9,464 nt of DNA, from positions 1 to 9,464 of the forward strand of contig JAURXE010000657.1 in the NCBI GenBank assembly GCA_030654635.1. Direction: 5' to 3'. The stretch comes from Pseudomonas sp. (GTDB lineage Bacteria > Pseudomonadota > Gammaproteobacteria > Pseudomonadales > Pseudomonadaceae). Positions 1 through 6,760 of the stretch are shown here, piece by piece (the stretch's first letter is position 1; each line of letters starts with the position of its first letter). Position numbers and translations under genes: made by a program. The notes under the pieces were generated by a model. That model saw only the letters and a list, made by a program, of their open reading frames with translations. It was not told the origin of the DNA and ran no database searches.

Positions 1-14
1 CTTAACTGCCTCGG

Positions 15-44
15 TTGCTGCGCCATCTGCCTGATTTGTATAAA
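15..44 (+). promoter_or_regulatory. Candidate sigma-70 promoter for hda
   Basis: A TATAAA box at 39-44 matches the -10 consensus at five of six positions. It is preceded 18 bases upstream by TTGCTG at 15-20, a weak -35 that shares only the TTG. The predicted transcript would start near 51 and carry a leader of about 80 bases that includes the hairpin at 103-120. The gene upstream is outside the window, so read-through from it is equally possible. Confidence 0.35.
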
Positions 45-102
45 CTTTGCGCCTGCATGGGTAACTGTCCCGTGGCCTACTCACTACTTAACGAGTGTTT
101 CG

Positions 103-120
103 ACGGCGCTGTAGCGCCGT
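103..120 (+). promoter_or_regulatory. Short hairpin in the hda leader
   Basis: ACGGCGC (103-109) and GCGCCGT (114-120) pair perfectly around a four-base loop, making a GC-rich stem that ends 10 bases before the hda start codon. No T-run follows, so it is a poor terminator. Its position suggests it could lower or modulate ribosome access to hda, which is an inference from location only. Confidence 0.4.
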
Positions 121-130
121 TCTGCCTGCC

Positions 131-835
131 ATGACTCCGATCCAACTGCCCCTGGGTGTGCGTCTGCGCGATGACGCCACCTTCGCCAACTATTACCCCG
201 GTGCTAACGCCGCGGCGCTCGGCTATGTCGAGCGTTTGTGTGAGCCCGAGGCCGGCTGGACGGAAAGCCTGATTTACCTCTGGGGTGGCGCGGGCGTGGG
301 TTGCAGCCATCTACTGCAAGCCGCCTGCTTGCGTTTTGAACAGCGCGATGAGCCGGCGGTGTACTTGCCGCTGCGTGAGGTGGTCGATTACGGCCCGCAA
401 CTGCTGGATAACCTCGAGCAGTGCGAGCTGGTCTGTCTGGATGATCTGGATGCGGTGGCTGGGCGTAGCGACTGGGAAGAGGCCTTGTTTCACCTGTTTA
501 ACCGCTTGCGCGACAGCGGTAGACGCCTGCTGCTGTCGGCCGCCTGCTCGCCGCGCGAGTTGGCGGTGGGCTTGCCGGACCTGCAGTCGCGCCTGACCAT
601 GGCGCTGGTGTTTCAACTGCAGTCGTTGTCCGATGAAGACAAGTTGCGCGCCCTGCAACTGCGCGCCTCGCGCCGCGGCTTGCAACTGCCCGATGAAGTC
701 GGCCGGTTTATCCTCACCCGTGGCACGCGCAGCATGAGCGCGCTGTTTGAACTGCTCGAACGCCTCGATCAAGCCTCCCTGCAGGCCCAGCGCAAGCTGA
801 CCATTCCCTTCCTAAAAGAAACCCTCGGCTGGTAA
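131..835 (+). CDS. hda: DnaA regulatory inactivator Hda
   Basis: A 234-residue AAA+ protein of the DnaA family that, with the DNA-loaded beta clamp, stimulates ATP hydrolysis by DnaA and so prevents re-initiation of replication. The N-terminus carries the clamp-binding peptide QLPLGV (residues 5-10). A P-loop region follows at 51-59, then Walker B LVCLDDLDA (100-108), a sensor I region near 133-139, the likely arginine finger R154 in LQSRL, and a sensor II region GTRSMSALF (198-206). There is no DNA-binding domain IV, which separates Hda from DnaA. The P-loop reads GGAGVGCSH, with Cys58 where AAA+ proteins have Lys and, as I recall, Hda orthologues often have Arg. The ATG at 131 is chosen because family members begin just before the clamp motif; an in-frame GTG at 95 would add 12 residues. 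No Shine-Dalgarno sequence precedes the ATG. Identification is secure. Confidence 0.96.
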   Translation: MTPIQLPLGVRLRDDATFANYYPGANAAALGYVERLCEPEAGWTESLIYLWGGAGVGCSHLLQAACLRFEQRDEPAVYLPLREVVDYGPQLLDNLEQCELVCLDDLDAVAGRSDWEEALFHLFNRLRDSGRRLLLSAACSPRELAVGLPDLQSRLTMALVFQLQSLSDEDKLRALQLRASRRGLQLPDEVGRFILTRGTRSMSALFELLERLDQASLQAQRKLTIPFLKETLGW

Positions 836-845
836 AAATCCGCTC

Positions 846-892
846 GTAGGATTTGGTTGAGCGCAGCGATATCCATCTATGCGCTGCGAACC
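846..892. repeat. REP-like palindrome between convergent genes
   Basis: CGCAGCG (862-868) and CGCTGCG (882-888) are perfect inverted arms. The stem extends outward through GGTT (855-858) and AACC (889-892) after a three-base bulge. The wording GTAGGAT..GGTTGAGCGCAGCGAT..CCATC resembles a dispersed repeat that I recall as common in Pseudomonas genomes (GTAGGATGGGTTGAGCGCAG and following), here degenerate. It fills nearly all of the gap between the converging hda and DUF2069 genes and may act as a two-way transcript end. Assignment to a repeat family is from memory; the palindrome itself is visible. Confidence 0.5.
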
Positions 893-896
893 TTGG

Positions 897-2252
<1,356 letters not shown>

Positions 2253-2268
2253 TTGCGGGTCGCTTCTT

Positions 2269-2293
2269 GGTTAGGCAGGCGGCTATTCTAACC
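2269..2293. repeat. Inverted repeat in the arsC/yihY divergent gap
   Basis: GGTTAG (2269-2274) and CTAACC (2288-2293) are perfect inverted arms separated by 13 bases. The right arm overlaps the proposed -10 box of the leftward arsC promoter, so the repeat could be an operator. A six-base arm length can also arise by chance. Confidence 0.3.
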
Positions 2294-2314
2294 GCGTCTG
2301 CGTAGCCAGCTGAA
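2285..2314 (-). promoter_or_regulatory. Candidate sigma-70 promoter for arsC-wrbA-DUF2069
   Basis: Reading leftward, TTCAGC (2309-2314) and TAGAAT (2285-2290) are separated by 18 bases. The -10 matches TATAAT at five of six positions; the -35 shares four of six with TTGACA. Transcription would begin near 2278, about 25 bases before the arsC start codon. This is the best match I found in the 120-base divergent gap. Confidence 0.4.
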
Positions 2315-2372
2315 CCCAGTGTGAAAAGTCTGGGCGGCGGCGCGTCAATCGATCACCCACCAAGGAGCAGGA

Positions 2373-3593
2373 ATGCGCCAACGTCTTCATGATGCGATGG
2401 ATTTTTGGCGATTTTTATTTCGACGTTTCCATGCCGATCGCGGTATTAGCAGCGCTGCAGCACTGACCTACACCAGCTTGTTTGCGGTAGTGCCGATGAT
2501 GACGGTGACCTTCGCCATGCTGTCGGCCGTGCCGGCCTTTCAGGGAGTTGGCGAGCAGATTCAGAATTTTGTATTTCGCAATTTCGTGCCCTCAACCGGC
2601 GCTGCGGTGCAGGAGTACCTCAAGGCTTTCACCGTGCAGGCGCGGCAGCTGACTTGGGTGGGCGTGCTGGCGTTGGCGGTCACCGCTTTTATGATGCTGG
2701 TGACCATCGAGCAGGCCTTTAATACCATCTGGCGAGTGCGCCAGAGCCGGCGCGGGGTTTCCAGTTTTCTGCTGTATTGGGCGATCCTCAGTCTCGGTCC
2801 GTTGCTGTTGGGCAGCGGCTTTGCGGTCAGCACCTATCTGACCTCCACCTCCTTGTTGTCGGGCCCGCACGCGCTAGTGGGGGCAAAAACCCTGCTCAGT
2901 TTCACCCCGTTAATTTTTAGCGTGGCGGCTTTTACGCTGATCTATGCCACTGTCCCCAATGCCCGCGTGCCACTGAAACATGCCTTGCTTGGCGGGCTGT
3001 TTACCGCCGTGTTGTTTGAGGTTGCCAAGGCGTTGTTTGGTCTGTATGTGAGCTTCTTTCCTGGCTATCAGCTTATCTACGGCGCCTTTGCCACTGTGCC
3101 GCTGTTTTTGTTGTGGCTTTACCTGTCGTGGTTGATCGTGCTGTTTGGCGCCGAGCTGGTGTGTAATTTGTCGGCGCCGCATCACTGGCGCCGTCGCGCG
3201 CTGCCAAGGCTGTTGGTGTTGCTGGGGGTTTTGCGGGTCTTTCATGAGCGTCAGCAGCGCGGTTTGCCGGTGCGCCACAACAGTGTGCAGCGCGCCGGCT
3301 GGTTGTTGCCGGGCGATGAGTGGCTGGAAATGATTGATTTTCTCGAGCGCGAGCAGCTGATTTCCGCCACCGGTAGTGATGCCTGGGTGCTGTGTCGCGA
3401 CCTGTCGAATTACCCGCTACAGCAATTAATCAGCCACAGCCCTTGGCCGCTGCCACGTCTTGAACAGTTGCCGGCGCAGTTGGATGAGCCTTGGTACCCA
3501 GCGTTGCGCAGCGCTTTGGAAGGGCTTTATCAGCAGCAGGCTGAGTTGTTTAGTGGCAGTCTGGCGCAATGGCTGCAACCACCGGCGCAGTGA
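2373..3593 (+). CDS. yihY: YihY/BrkB family inner-membrane protein
   Basis: A 406-residue protein whose first 265 residues form the YihY (BrkB-like) membrane domain. About six hydrophobic helices lie near 33-52, 95-113, 135-155, 175-192, 203-222 and 240-262. Family-typical stretches include [16 protein letters not shown] (28-43), [15 protein letters not shown] (112-126) and [20 protein letters not shown] (229-248). Residues 275-400 are a soluble extension, longer than E. coli YihY (about 290 in total) but usual for Pseudomonas. Its text ([26 protein letters not shown]) suggests a winged-helix-like fold. A strong ribosome-binding site, AAGGAG at 2362-2367, lies five bases before the ATG. Older annotations call this family ribonuclease BN, but that activity belongs to another gene (rbn/elaC). 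Its transport or envelope role is unproven. Confidence 0.92.
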   Translation: MRQRLHDAMDFWRFLFRRFHADRGISSAAALTYTSLFAVVPMMTVTFAMLSAVPAFQGVGEQIQNFVFRNFVPSTGAAVQEYLKAFTVQARQLTWVGVLALAVTAFMMLVTIEQAFNTIWRVRQSRRGVSSFLLYWAILSLGPLLLGSGFAVSTYLTSTSLLSGPHALVGAKTLLSFTPLIFSVAAFTLIYATVPNARVPLKHALLGGLFTAVLFEVAKALFGLYVSFFPGYQLIYGAFATVPLFLLWLYLSWLIVLFGAELVCNLSAPHHWRRRALPRLLVLLGVLRVFHERQQRGLPVRHNSVQRAGWLLPGDEWLEMIDFLEREQLISATGSDAWVLCRDLSNYPLQQLISHSPWPLPRLEQLPAQLDEPWYPALRSALEGLYQQQAELFSGSLAQWLQPPAQ

Positions 3594-3612
3594 CGCAAAA
3601 GGTCAGTTTGCG
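3594..3612 (+). other. Small hairpin directly after yihY
   Basis: CGCAAA (3594-3599) and TTTGCG (3607-3612) form a perfect six-base stem with a seven-base loop starting at the first base after the yihY stop codon. No T-run follows. It may protect the transcript end or form a weak terminator together with the GGCCC/GGGCC pair at 3634-3638 and 3652-3656. Confidence 0.3.
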
Positions 3613-3679
3613 GCGCGCTGCAGCCCGGCGCTTGGCCCATTTGGATGGATAGGGCCCTGTAATTGTTTGGATTGGAGGC

Positions 3680-3695
3680 TGGCACGCTTCTGGCA
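3680..3695 (+). promoter_or_regulatory. Candidate sigma-54 (RpoN) promoter
   Basis: TGGCACG at 3680-3686, four bases, then TGGCA at 3691-3695 matches the -24/-12 consensus TGGCACG-N4-TTGCA with one mismatch. The invariant GG (3681-3682) and GC (3693-3694) are at the correct spacing. Transcription would begin near 3706, about 54 bases before the start codon of the small gene at 3760. I found no convincing sigma-70 alternative in this gap. No enhancer-binding site or regulator gene is visible nearby, so function is inferred from the match alone. Confidence 0.5.
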
Positions 3696-3759
3696 GTCAC
3701 TGGAATAGACAGTTGTTCAATTGCCAGCAAGTCATGGATTGACTGGGAAGTAGTCGCTT

Positions 3760-4005
3760 ATGAGTAGCAAGGCCAAGGTTATCTATCTGCATCAGCTCGA
3801 CCCGCAGGCGGCACTGGAGCGACTCAACCGGCTTACCGGTTTACAGTTCAGCATCTGGCCGCAAAGTCTAAAACCTGCGCAGTCAGAGCTGGCGCCGGAG
3901 TGCGAGTTGGTAGGGGGAGTGGCGATTAGTCAGGGAGTCAGCGAGGGCTTAGCGGCCGCTGAGCCGCTTGGTTATGTTGCTCTGGATGCACAGGCGCTGC
4001 TTTAG
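3760..4005 (+). CDS. Uncharacterised small protein (81 residues)
   Basis: I do not recognise a family. The protein begins with a beta-like VIYLHQL segment (7-13), then an amphipathic helix candidate DPQAALERLNRLTGL (14-28). The second half is acidic and rich in Gly and Ala (51-81), with no signal peptide, membrane helix or metal-binding motif. The net charge is negative. GGGAAG at 3745-3750, nine bases before the ATG, is a fair ribosome-binding site. A candidate sigma-54 promoter lies about 54 bases before the predicted leader ends. A two-codon frame (ATG GAT TGA, 3734-3742) sits in that leader. The stop overlaps the stop of the converging gene by four bases. A small hypothetical gene is, as I recall, also annotated after yihY in P. 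aeruginosa. It is likely real but unproven. Confidence 0.65.
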   Translation: MSSKAKVIYLHQLDPQAALERLNRLTGLQFSIWPQSLKPAQSELAPECELVGGVAISQGVSEGLAAAEPLGYVALDAQALL

Positions 4006-4394
4006 ACCAGCGCTTGGCGCTTGTCGTTATTGATTTGCTCAACGGCCTGCACAAATAACTCCTCGACCAGCATGCTTTGCGCCGGTACTGCGCTGCGCAG
4101 GAATACTTCGGCTTGCTGGATTTTTTGTTTGACCGGCAAACGGGCAATACCTGACAGCAATACTTTGCCGCGGGCACCGACGTTACCGTGGTCGACGGCC
4201 ACCTCACGGTGTTGCTCACCGTCCAGGTAGCGAATCATCAGCGACACTGGCAAGCGTTCCAGCCCTGCCAGTTGCAGCCAGGCGGCAATATTGAACTCGG
4301 CAACACGCCCGTCATAGGAGGTTACGATGGTGCGGGCGAGGTTAATAATTTGCGCGGGAACTGGGCCAATCAGACGGTCGTTGGCAGAAGACAT
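4002..4394 (-). CDS. Uncharacterised 130-residue protein
   Basis: I do not recognise a family. The protein is soluble, with no signal sequence. An N-terminal region (1-45) has helix potential (AQIINLARTIVTSY). A middle part (48-103) alternates hydrophobic and charged residues like beta strands (PVSLMIRYLDGEQHREVAV, GKVLLSGIARLPV, AEVFLRSAVP). The C-terminal helix is MLVEELFVQAVEQINN (108-123). The ATG at 4394 has only a weak GAG-type ribosome-binding site that lies inside the inverted repeat at 4402-4430, so start-site access may be controlled. The strong terminator at 4438-4468 separates it from the PilZ gene upstream. It therefore probably has its own promoter, although I could not identify a good one in the 114-base gap. 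Its stop overlaps that of the 81-residue gene. Reading-frame quality and length argue that it is a real gene. Confidence 0.78.
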   Translation of the reverse strand: MSSANDRLIGPVPAQIINLARTIVTSYDGRVAEFNIAAWLQLAGLERLPVSLMIRYLDGEQHREVAVDHGNVGARGKVLLSGIARLPVKQKIQQAEVFLRSAVPAQSMLVEELFVQAVEQINNDKRQALV

Positions 4395-4401
4395 GGCGGT
4401 G

Positions 4402-4430
4402 TTCGCTCGAATAGGTAACTGACGAGCGAA
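4402..4430 (-). promoter_or_regulatory. Perfect 8-bp inverted repeat before the 130-residue gene
   Basis: TTCGCTCG (4402-4409) and CGAGCGAA (4423-4430) are perfect inverted arms around 13 bases. The near arm ends seven bases upstream of the start codon at 4394 and covers the only ribosome-binding-like GAG. It could be an RNA hairpin that hides the start region, or a repressor operator. Confidence 0.45.
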
Positions 4431-4437
4431 TTTTAAA

Positions 4438-4468
4438 CTGACTGCCCAGTTAAAAACTGTGCAGTCAG
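4438..4468 (-). terminator. Strong hairpin, likely terminator of the PilZ gene
   Basis: The 31-base element is almost fully palindromic. CTGACTGC (4438-4445) pairs with GCAGTCAG (4461-4468). After one C/T mismatch, CAGTT (4447-4451) pairs with AACTG (4455-4459), leaving a three-base loop. Read leftward, the stem is followed by TTTAAAATT, as in an intrinsic terminator, and it starts 40 bases after the stop of the PilZ gene. In the rightward direction no T-run follows. The same symmetry would also suit a DNA-binding dimer. Confidence 0.65.
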
Positions 4469-4508
4469 GCGCGCCTGTGTGTGACTGGCTTTGCAGAAAT
4501 AGTCAGGC

Positions 4509-5918
4509 TTAGGCCAAGCGCAGGGGGTAGCGCGATACCGACGAGGTGAGCAGGTTGCAGGCAGGTAGCTGCACCACCGTTTGATTGGGCATATTGCTCA
4601 GTTGCAGCCAGAGGCTTTCAGCCTCGACAAACTGACCGTTGGGTAACCATAAGCCGTGATGCCAGCCATTGCCGGGCTCTGGCGTGCTTTGCAATACGCC
4701 CGGGTGGGTTTGTGAGCTGGGCGAGCGGCGCAGCCAAACCGGACGTGGTAGCCCTTTTAGGTAACGCAGGCCCAAGTGCAAGCCTTCGCTGTTTTGATGG
4801 CGCCAGCGCACCAAGGCCAGAGTTGGTGTGCCGCTGTCAGCCAGTAGCAGTACCAGTTGGCCTACGGGTAAGTGCGCGCCTTGGTCGCTGTTGCAGAGCA
4901 GTCGAGCGCCGCCAGCGCTGCCGTCAAGCATCAGGGTAGCGCAGTGACTGGGGCGTTTTTCCAGCAGCTGCGCGTGAATGTCGGCAAGGCCAATGATTAG
5001 GTTGCATGGGCCTTCGTACTCGCTGCGCGCGTGTCGGCGCTGCTGGCGGCCCAGCCAGTTAACCCGTACCCGTTCGAGTAATTGCCGTTCAGCCGGGGTT
5101 TGCAAGGGGGCGGGTTCATGCAAACCAATCAGCAAGGCGCCTAACTCGAAACGGCGCAAATCGTTCGGCTGCCCTTGTGGGGCTTCATCAAGGGCCAGGC
5201 AGGGCTGCGATGCGGTCAGGTCGACGGTTTGCCCGTCACCTTCTTCCTCATCGTCCCATGCCAGTAGGCGTGCGAGATTGGACAGTGGCGTCAGCGCCGC
5301 AAATAACTGGGTGCATTCGCCTTGAGCCAGGTGAAAGGGGTTGCTCAGCGCCAGCAGCAGGGCCTGTTGATAGAGGCCACGCAAGGTGCTGGCTGGCGCA
5401 GGCATAAAGGCGGCGGCGATGTGCTCGTCGAGGCAGTCCTGATGTTCGCCGATCCAGTACAGCAGATGACTGTCACGCCATAGGCTGGGTGGCGGTTCTT
5501 GGTAGATCTGGTAGTGGCGCAGCAAACTTTGTGCGAGGTAATACTGGGCCTTATACAGGCACCAGGCCAGGTGCGGGCGCGACGGTTGACGGCCTTGCAG
5601 GATTTGCAGCAATAAACGTTTAAAACCTGCGGCCATCTCGCTGCACAGGCGTAAAAACAGCGGCGGTGGCGCGTTTTCTCCGGCGTAAGCTTGGGCGTAA
5701 TAACGGTAAGCATCGCTGAAGCTTTGCAGGCTGCGCTGTCTTTCAAGTAAGGTCATGGCGCTGCGATTGCAACGAAACAACAGACTCAGCACTTCTTGTA
5801 GGGCATTTTCAGGCTGCAACAGGCGTGCAGCGGCGAGTTGCTCGGTCAGCTCGGTCAGTGCCGGAGCCTGCTCATTGAGAATGTCCGGAACTTCTAGGCG
5901 CAAGGCATCCAGCGTCAT
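4509..5918 (-). CDS. PilZ-domain protein, probable c-di-GMP receptor
   Basis: A 469-residue protein with no signal peptide or membrane helix. Residues 1-220 are strongly helical and Leu/Gln/Tyr-rich and match no family I know. An acidic linker follows (221-250, WDDEEEGDGQ). Residues 288-390 read as a PilZ domain: RRHAR at 294-298 gives the RxxxR motif and LDGSAGG at 331-337 gives (D/N)xSxxG. The usual closing strands also appear (LPVGQLVLLL 350-359, ALVRWR 368-373, GLHLGLRYLKG 379-389). Both c-di-GMP contact motifs are intact, so binding is expected. A further 80-residue segment ends the protein. The ATG at 5918 is chosen because AGGA stands six bases before it; the frame is open to 5966, which would overlap the divergent gene. 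The partner and output are unknown. Motility, adhesion or signalling roles would be typical of PilZ proteins. Confidence 0.8.
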   Translation of the reverse strand: MTLDALRLEVPDILNEQAPALTELTEQLAAARLLQPENALQEVLSLLFRCNRSAMTLLERQRSLQSFSDAYRYYAQAYAGENAPPPLFLRLCSEMAAGFKRLLLQILQGRQPSRPHLAWCLYKAQYYLAQSLLRHYQIYQEPPPSLWRDSHLLYWIGEHQDCLDEHIAAAFMPAPASTLRGLYQQALLLALSNPFHLAQGECTQLFAALTPLSNLARLLAWDDEEEGDGQTVDLTASQPCLALDEAPQGQPNDLRRFELGALLIGLHEPAPLQTPAERQLLERVRVNWLGRQQRRHARSEYEGPCNLIIGLADIHAQLLEKRPSHCATLMLDGSAGGARLLCNSDQGAHLPVGQLVLLLADSGTPTLALVRWRHQNSEGLHLGLRYLKGLPRPVWLRRSPSSQTHPGVLQSTPEPGNGWHHGLWLPNGQFVEAESLWLQLSNMPNQTVVQLPACNLLTSSVSRYPLRLA

Positions 5919-5948
5919 AACAATCCTGCAATTACGAGGCTCGACGGC

Positions 5949-6440
5949 ATGGCAATGCAACACCACTGGTACAGGTTCAGGGGGCGGGTGCTCATGGTGA
6001 TCCTTGTTAGCCTGGTGCTGGGCGGCTGTAGTGAAGACTACGGTGTTGATCAGTATGGACGAAAGGTAACGGCTGAACAGCTAGAAGGCCAGTGGTTGCT
6101 GATTAATTACTGGGCCCTGTGGTGTGGTCCCTGCCGTGGCGAAATCGCCGAGCTGAACAAGCTAGCGCAACAATCCAGCGATCAGCCGGTGACTGTGCTG
6201 GGGGTTAATTTTGACCAGTTGCAGGGCGCCGATTTAAGCAAAGCCAGTACGGAGCTGGGGATTAATTACCGGGTCTTGGCGCATGATCCCGCCGCGCGCT
6301 GGCAGTTGCCGCGCAGTGAAGTGCTGCCGGTGACTTATATTATTGATGCTCAGGGCAAGCTGCGTGAGCGTTTACTCGGTGAGCAAACCGCCGCCGGTTT
6401 AACCGCGCGCTTGGCGCAGTTACAAAAAGGAGCGCAGTAA
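5949..6440 (+). CDS. TlpA/ResA-like thioredoxin-fold lipoprotein
   Basis: A 163-residue thiol-disulfide protein. The N-terminus has a basic region (RFRGR, 9-13), a hydrophobic core (14-24) and a lipobox LGGC with Cys27 as the lipidated residue, so it should be membrane-anchored facing the periplasm. The thioredoxin fold follows, with the redox motif WCGPC (Cys59, Cys62) and the cis-proline Pro127 in LPVTYII. TlpA-like proteins usually keep partner cysteines reduced, for example in cytochrome c maturation. The CGPC spacer is that of thioredoxin; the partner is not evident. GAGG (5936-5939) nine bases before the ATG supports this start. A later ATG at 5994 would remove the basic part of the signal peptide. 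The gene overlaps the next one by one base (TAATG) and diverges from the PilZ gene with only 30 bases between start codons. Confidence 0.9.
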   Translation: MAMQHHWYRFRGRVLMVILVSLVLGGCSEDYGVDQYGRKVTAEQLEGQWLLINYWALWCGPCRGEIAELNKLAQQSSDQPVTVLGVNFDQLQGADLSKASTELGINYRVLAHDPAARWQLPRSEVLPVTYIIDAQGKLRERLLGEQTAAGLTARLAQLQKGAQ

Positions 6441-6718
6441 TGCCGCGCATTTGTTTGCATGCCATTGTCAGTGGGCGGGTTCAGGGTGTTGGCTTTCGCC
6501 AGCACACCGATGAGCAGGCCCAGCGTCTGGAACTCGATGGCTGGGTGCGCAACCTGGCAGATGGTCGGGTTGAGGTGCTGATCGAGGGCGAGGAGTTGGC
6601 TGTGGGTGAACTGGCGGACTGGCTGGCACAGGGGCCGTCAGCGGCGCAGGTGACGGAGGTGGCGTTAAGTGAGCAGCCGCTGCAGGGCGTGGTGGGGTTT
6701 ATTGTGCGGCGCAGCTAA
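6440..6718 (+). CDS. acyP: Acylphosphatase
   Basis: A 92-residue cytosolic acylphosphatase, which hydrolyses the carboxyl-phosphate bond of acyl phosphates such as acetyl phosphate or carbamoyl phosphate. The signature SGRVQGVGFR (11-20) contains the phosphate-binding loop and the catalytic Arg20. GWVRNLADG (34-42) contains the catalytic Asn38. Both residues are intact and the length is typical (about 90-100). An excellent ribosome-binding site, AAGGAG at 6427-6432, lies seven bases before the ATG and inside the end of the upstream gene. The one-base stop/start overlap makes co-translation with the TlpA-like gene likely. I know no biochemical link between the two products. The hairpin at 6735-6760 probably ends the transcript. 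Confidence 0.95.
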   Translation: MPRICLHAIVSGRVQGVGFRQHTDEQAQRLELDGWVRNLADGRVEVLIEGEELAVGELADWLAQGPSAAQVTEVALSEQPLQGVVGFIVRRS

Positions 6719-6734
6719 GTTTTGCTGGCGTAGC

Positions 6735-6760
6735 CAGCTGCCGCACCTTGGCGGCAGCTG
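6735..6760 (+). terminator. 10-bp hairpin between convergent genes
   Basis: CAGCTGCCGC (6735-6744) and GCGGCAGCTG (6751-6760) pair perfectly around a six-base loop. The stem ends at the base next to the stop codon of the leftward lipoprotein gene. The rightward T-run is poor (TTAATCGTT) and none exists leftward, so it may be an inefficient or two-way terminator. A second stem, GCTGGC/GCCAGC at 6724-6738, shares bases 6735-6738 and cannot form at the same time. Confidence 0.6.

Noticed and set aside
2..34. Possible C-terminal tail of an upstream gene (ten codons ending in TGA at 32-34, Ala/Ser-rich)
   Set aside because: Too short to support. Another frame stops at 3-5, so the true end of the upstream gene cannot be chosen from the window.
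95..130. Upstream GTG start for hda
   Set aside because: It would add 12 residues that run through the leader hairpin. Hda proteins start just before the QLPL clamp motif, and the GTG has no ribosome-binding site either.
311..772. Open 153-codon frame on the minus strand across hda
   Set aside because: It lies wholly inside a secure gene, is Gln/Ala/Arg-rich as expected of antisense GC-rich sequence, and has no recognisable domain.
2373..3593. Ribonuclease BN label for the yihY product
   Set aside because: This is a historical misassignment. The protein is a multi-helix membrane protein, and RNase BN activity belongs to the rbn/elaC product.
5919..5966. Longer start for the PilZ gene at 5966
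   Set aside because: It would overlap the start of the divergent lipoprotein gene, and the ATG at 5918 has AGGA at correct spacing.
5949..5996. Shorter start for the TlpA-like gene at 5994
   Set aside because: It would remove the basic n-region of the signal peptide and leave an unusually short signal. GAGG supports the ATG at 5949.
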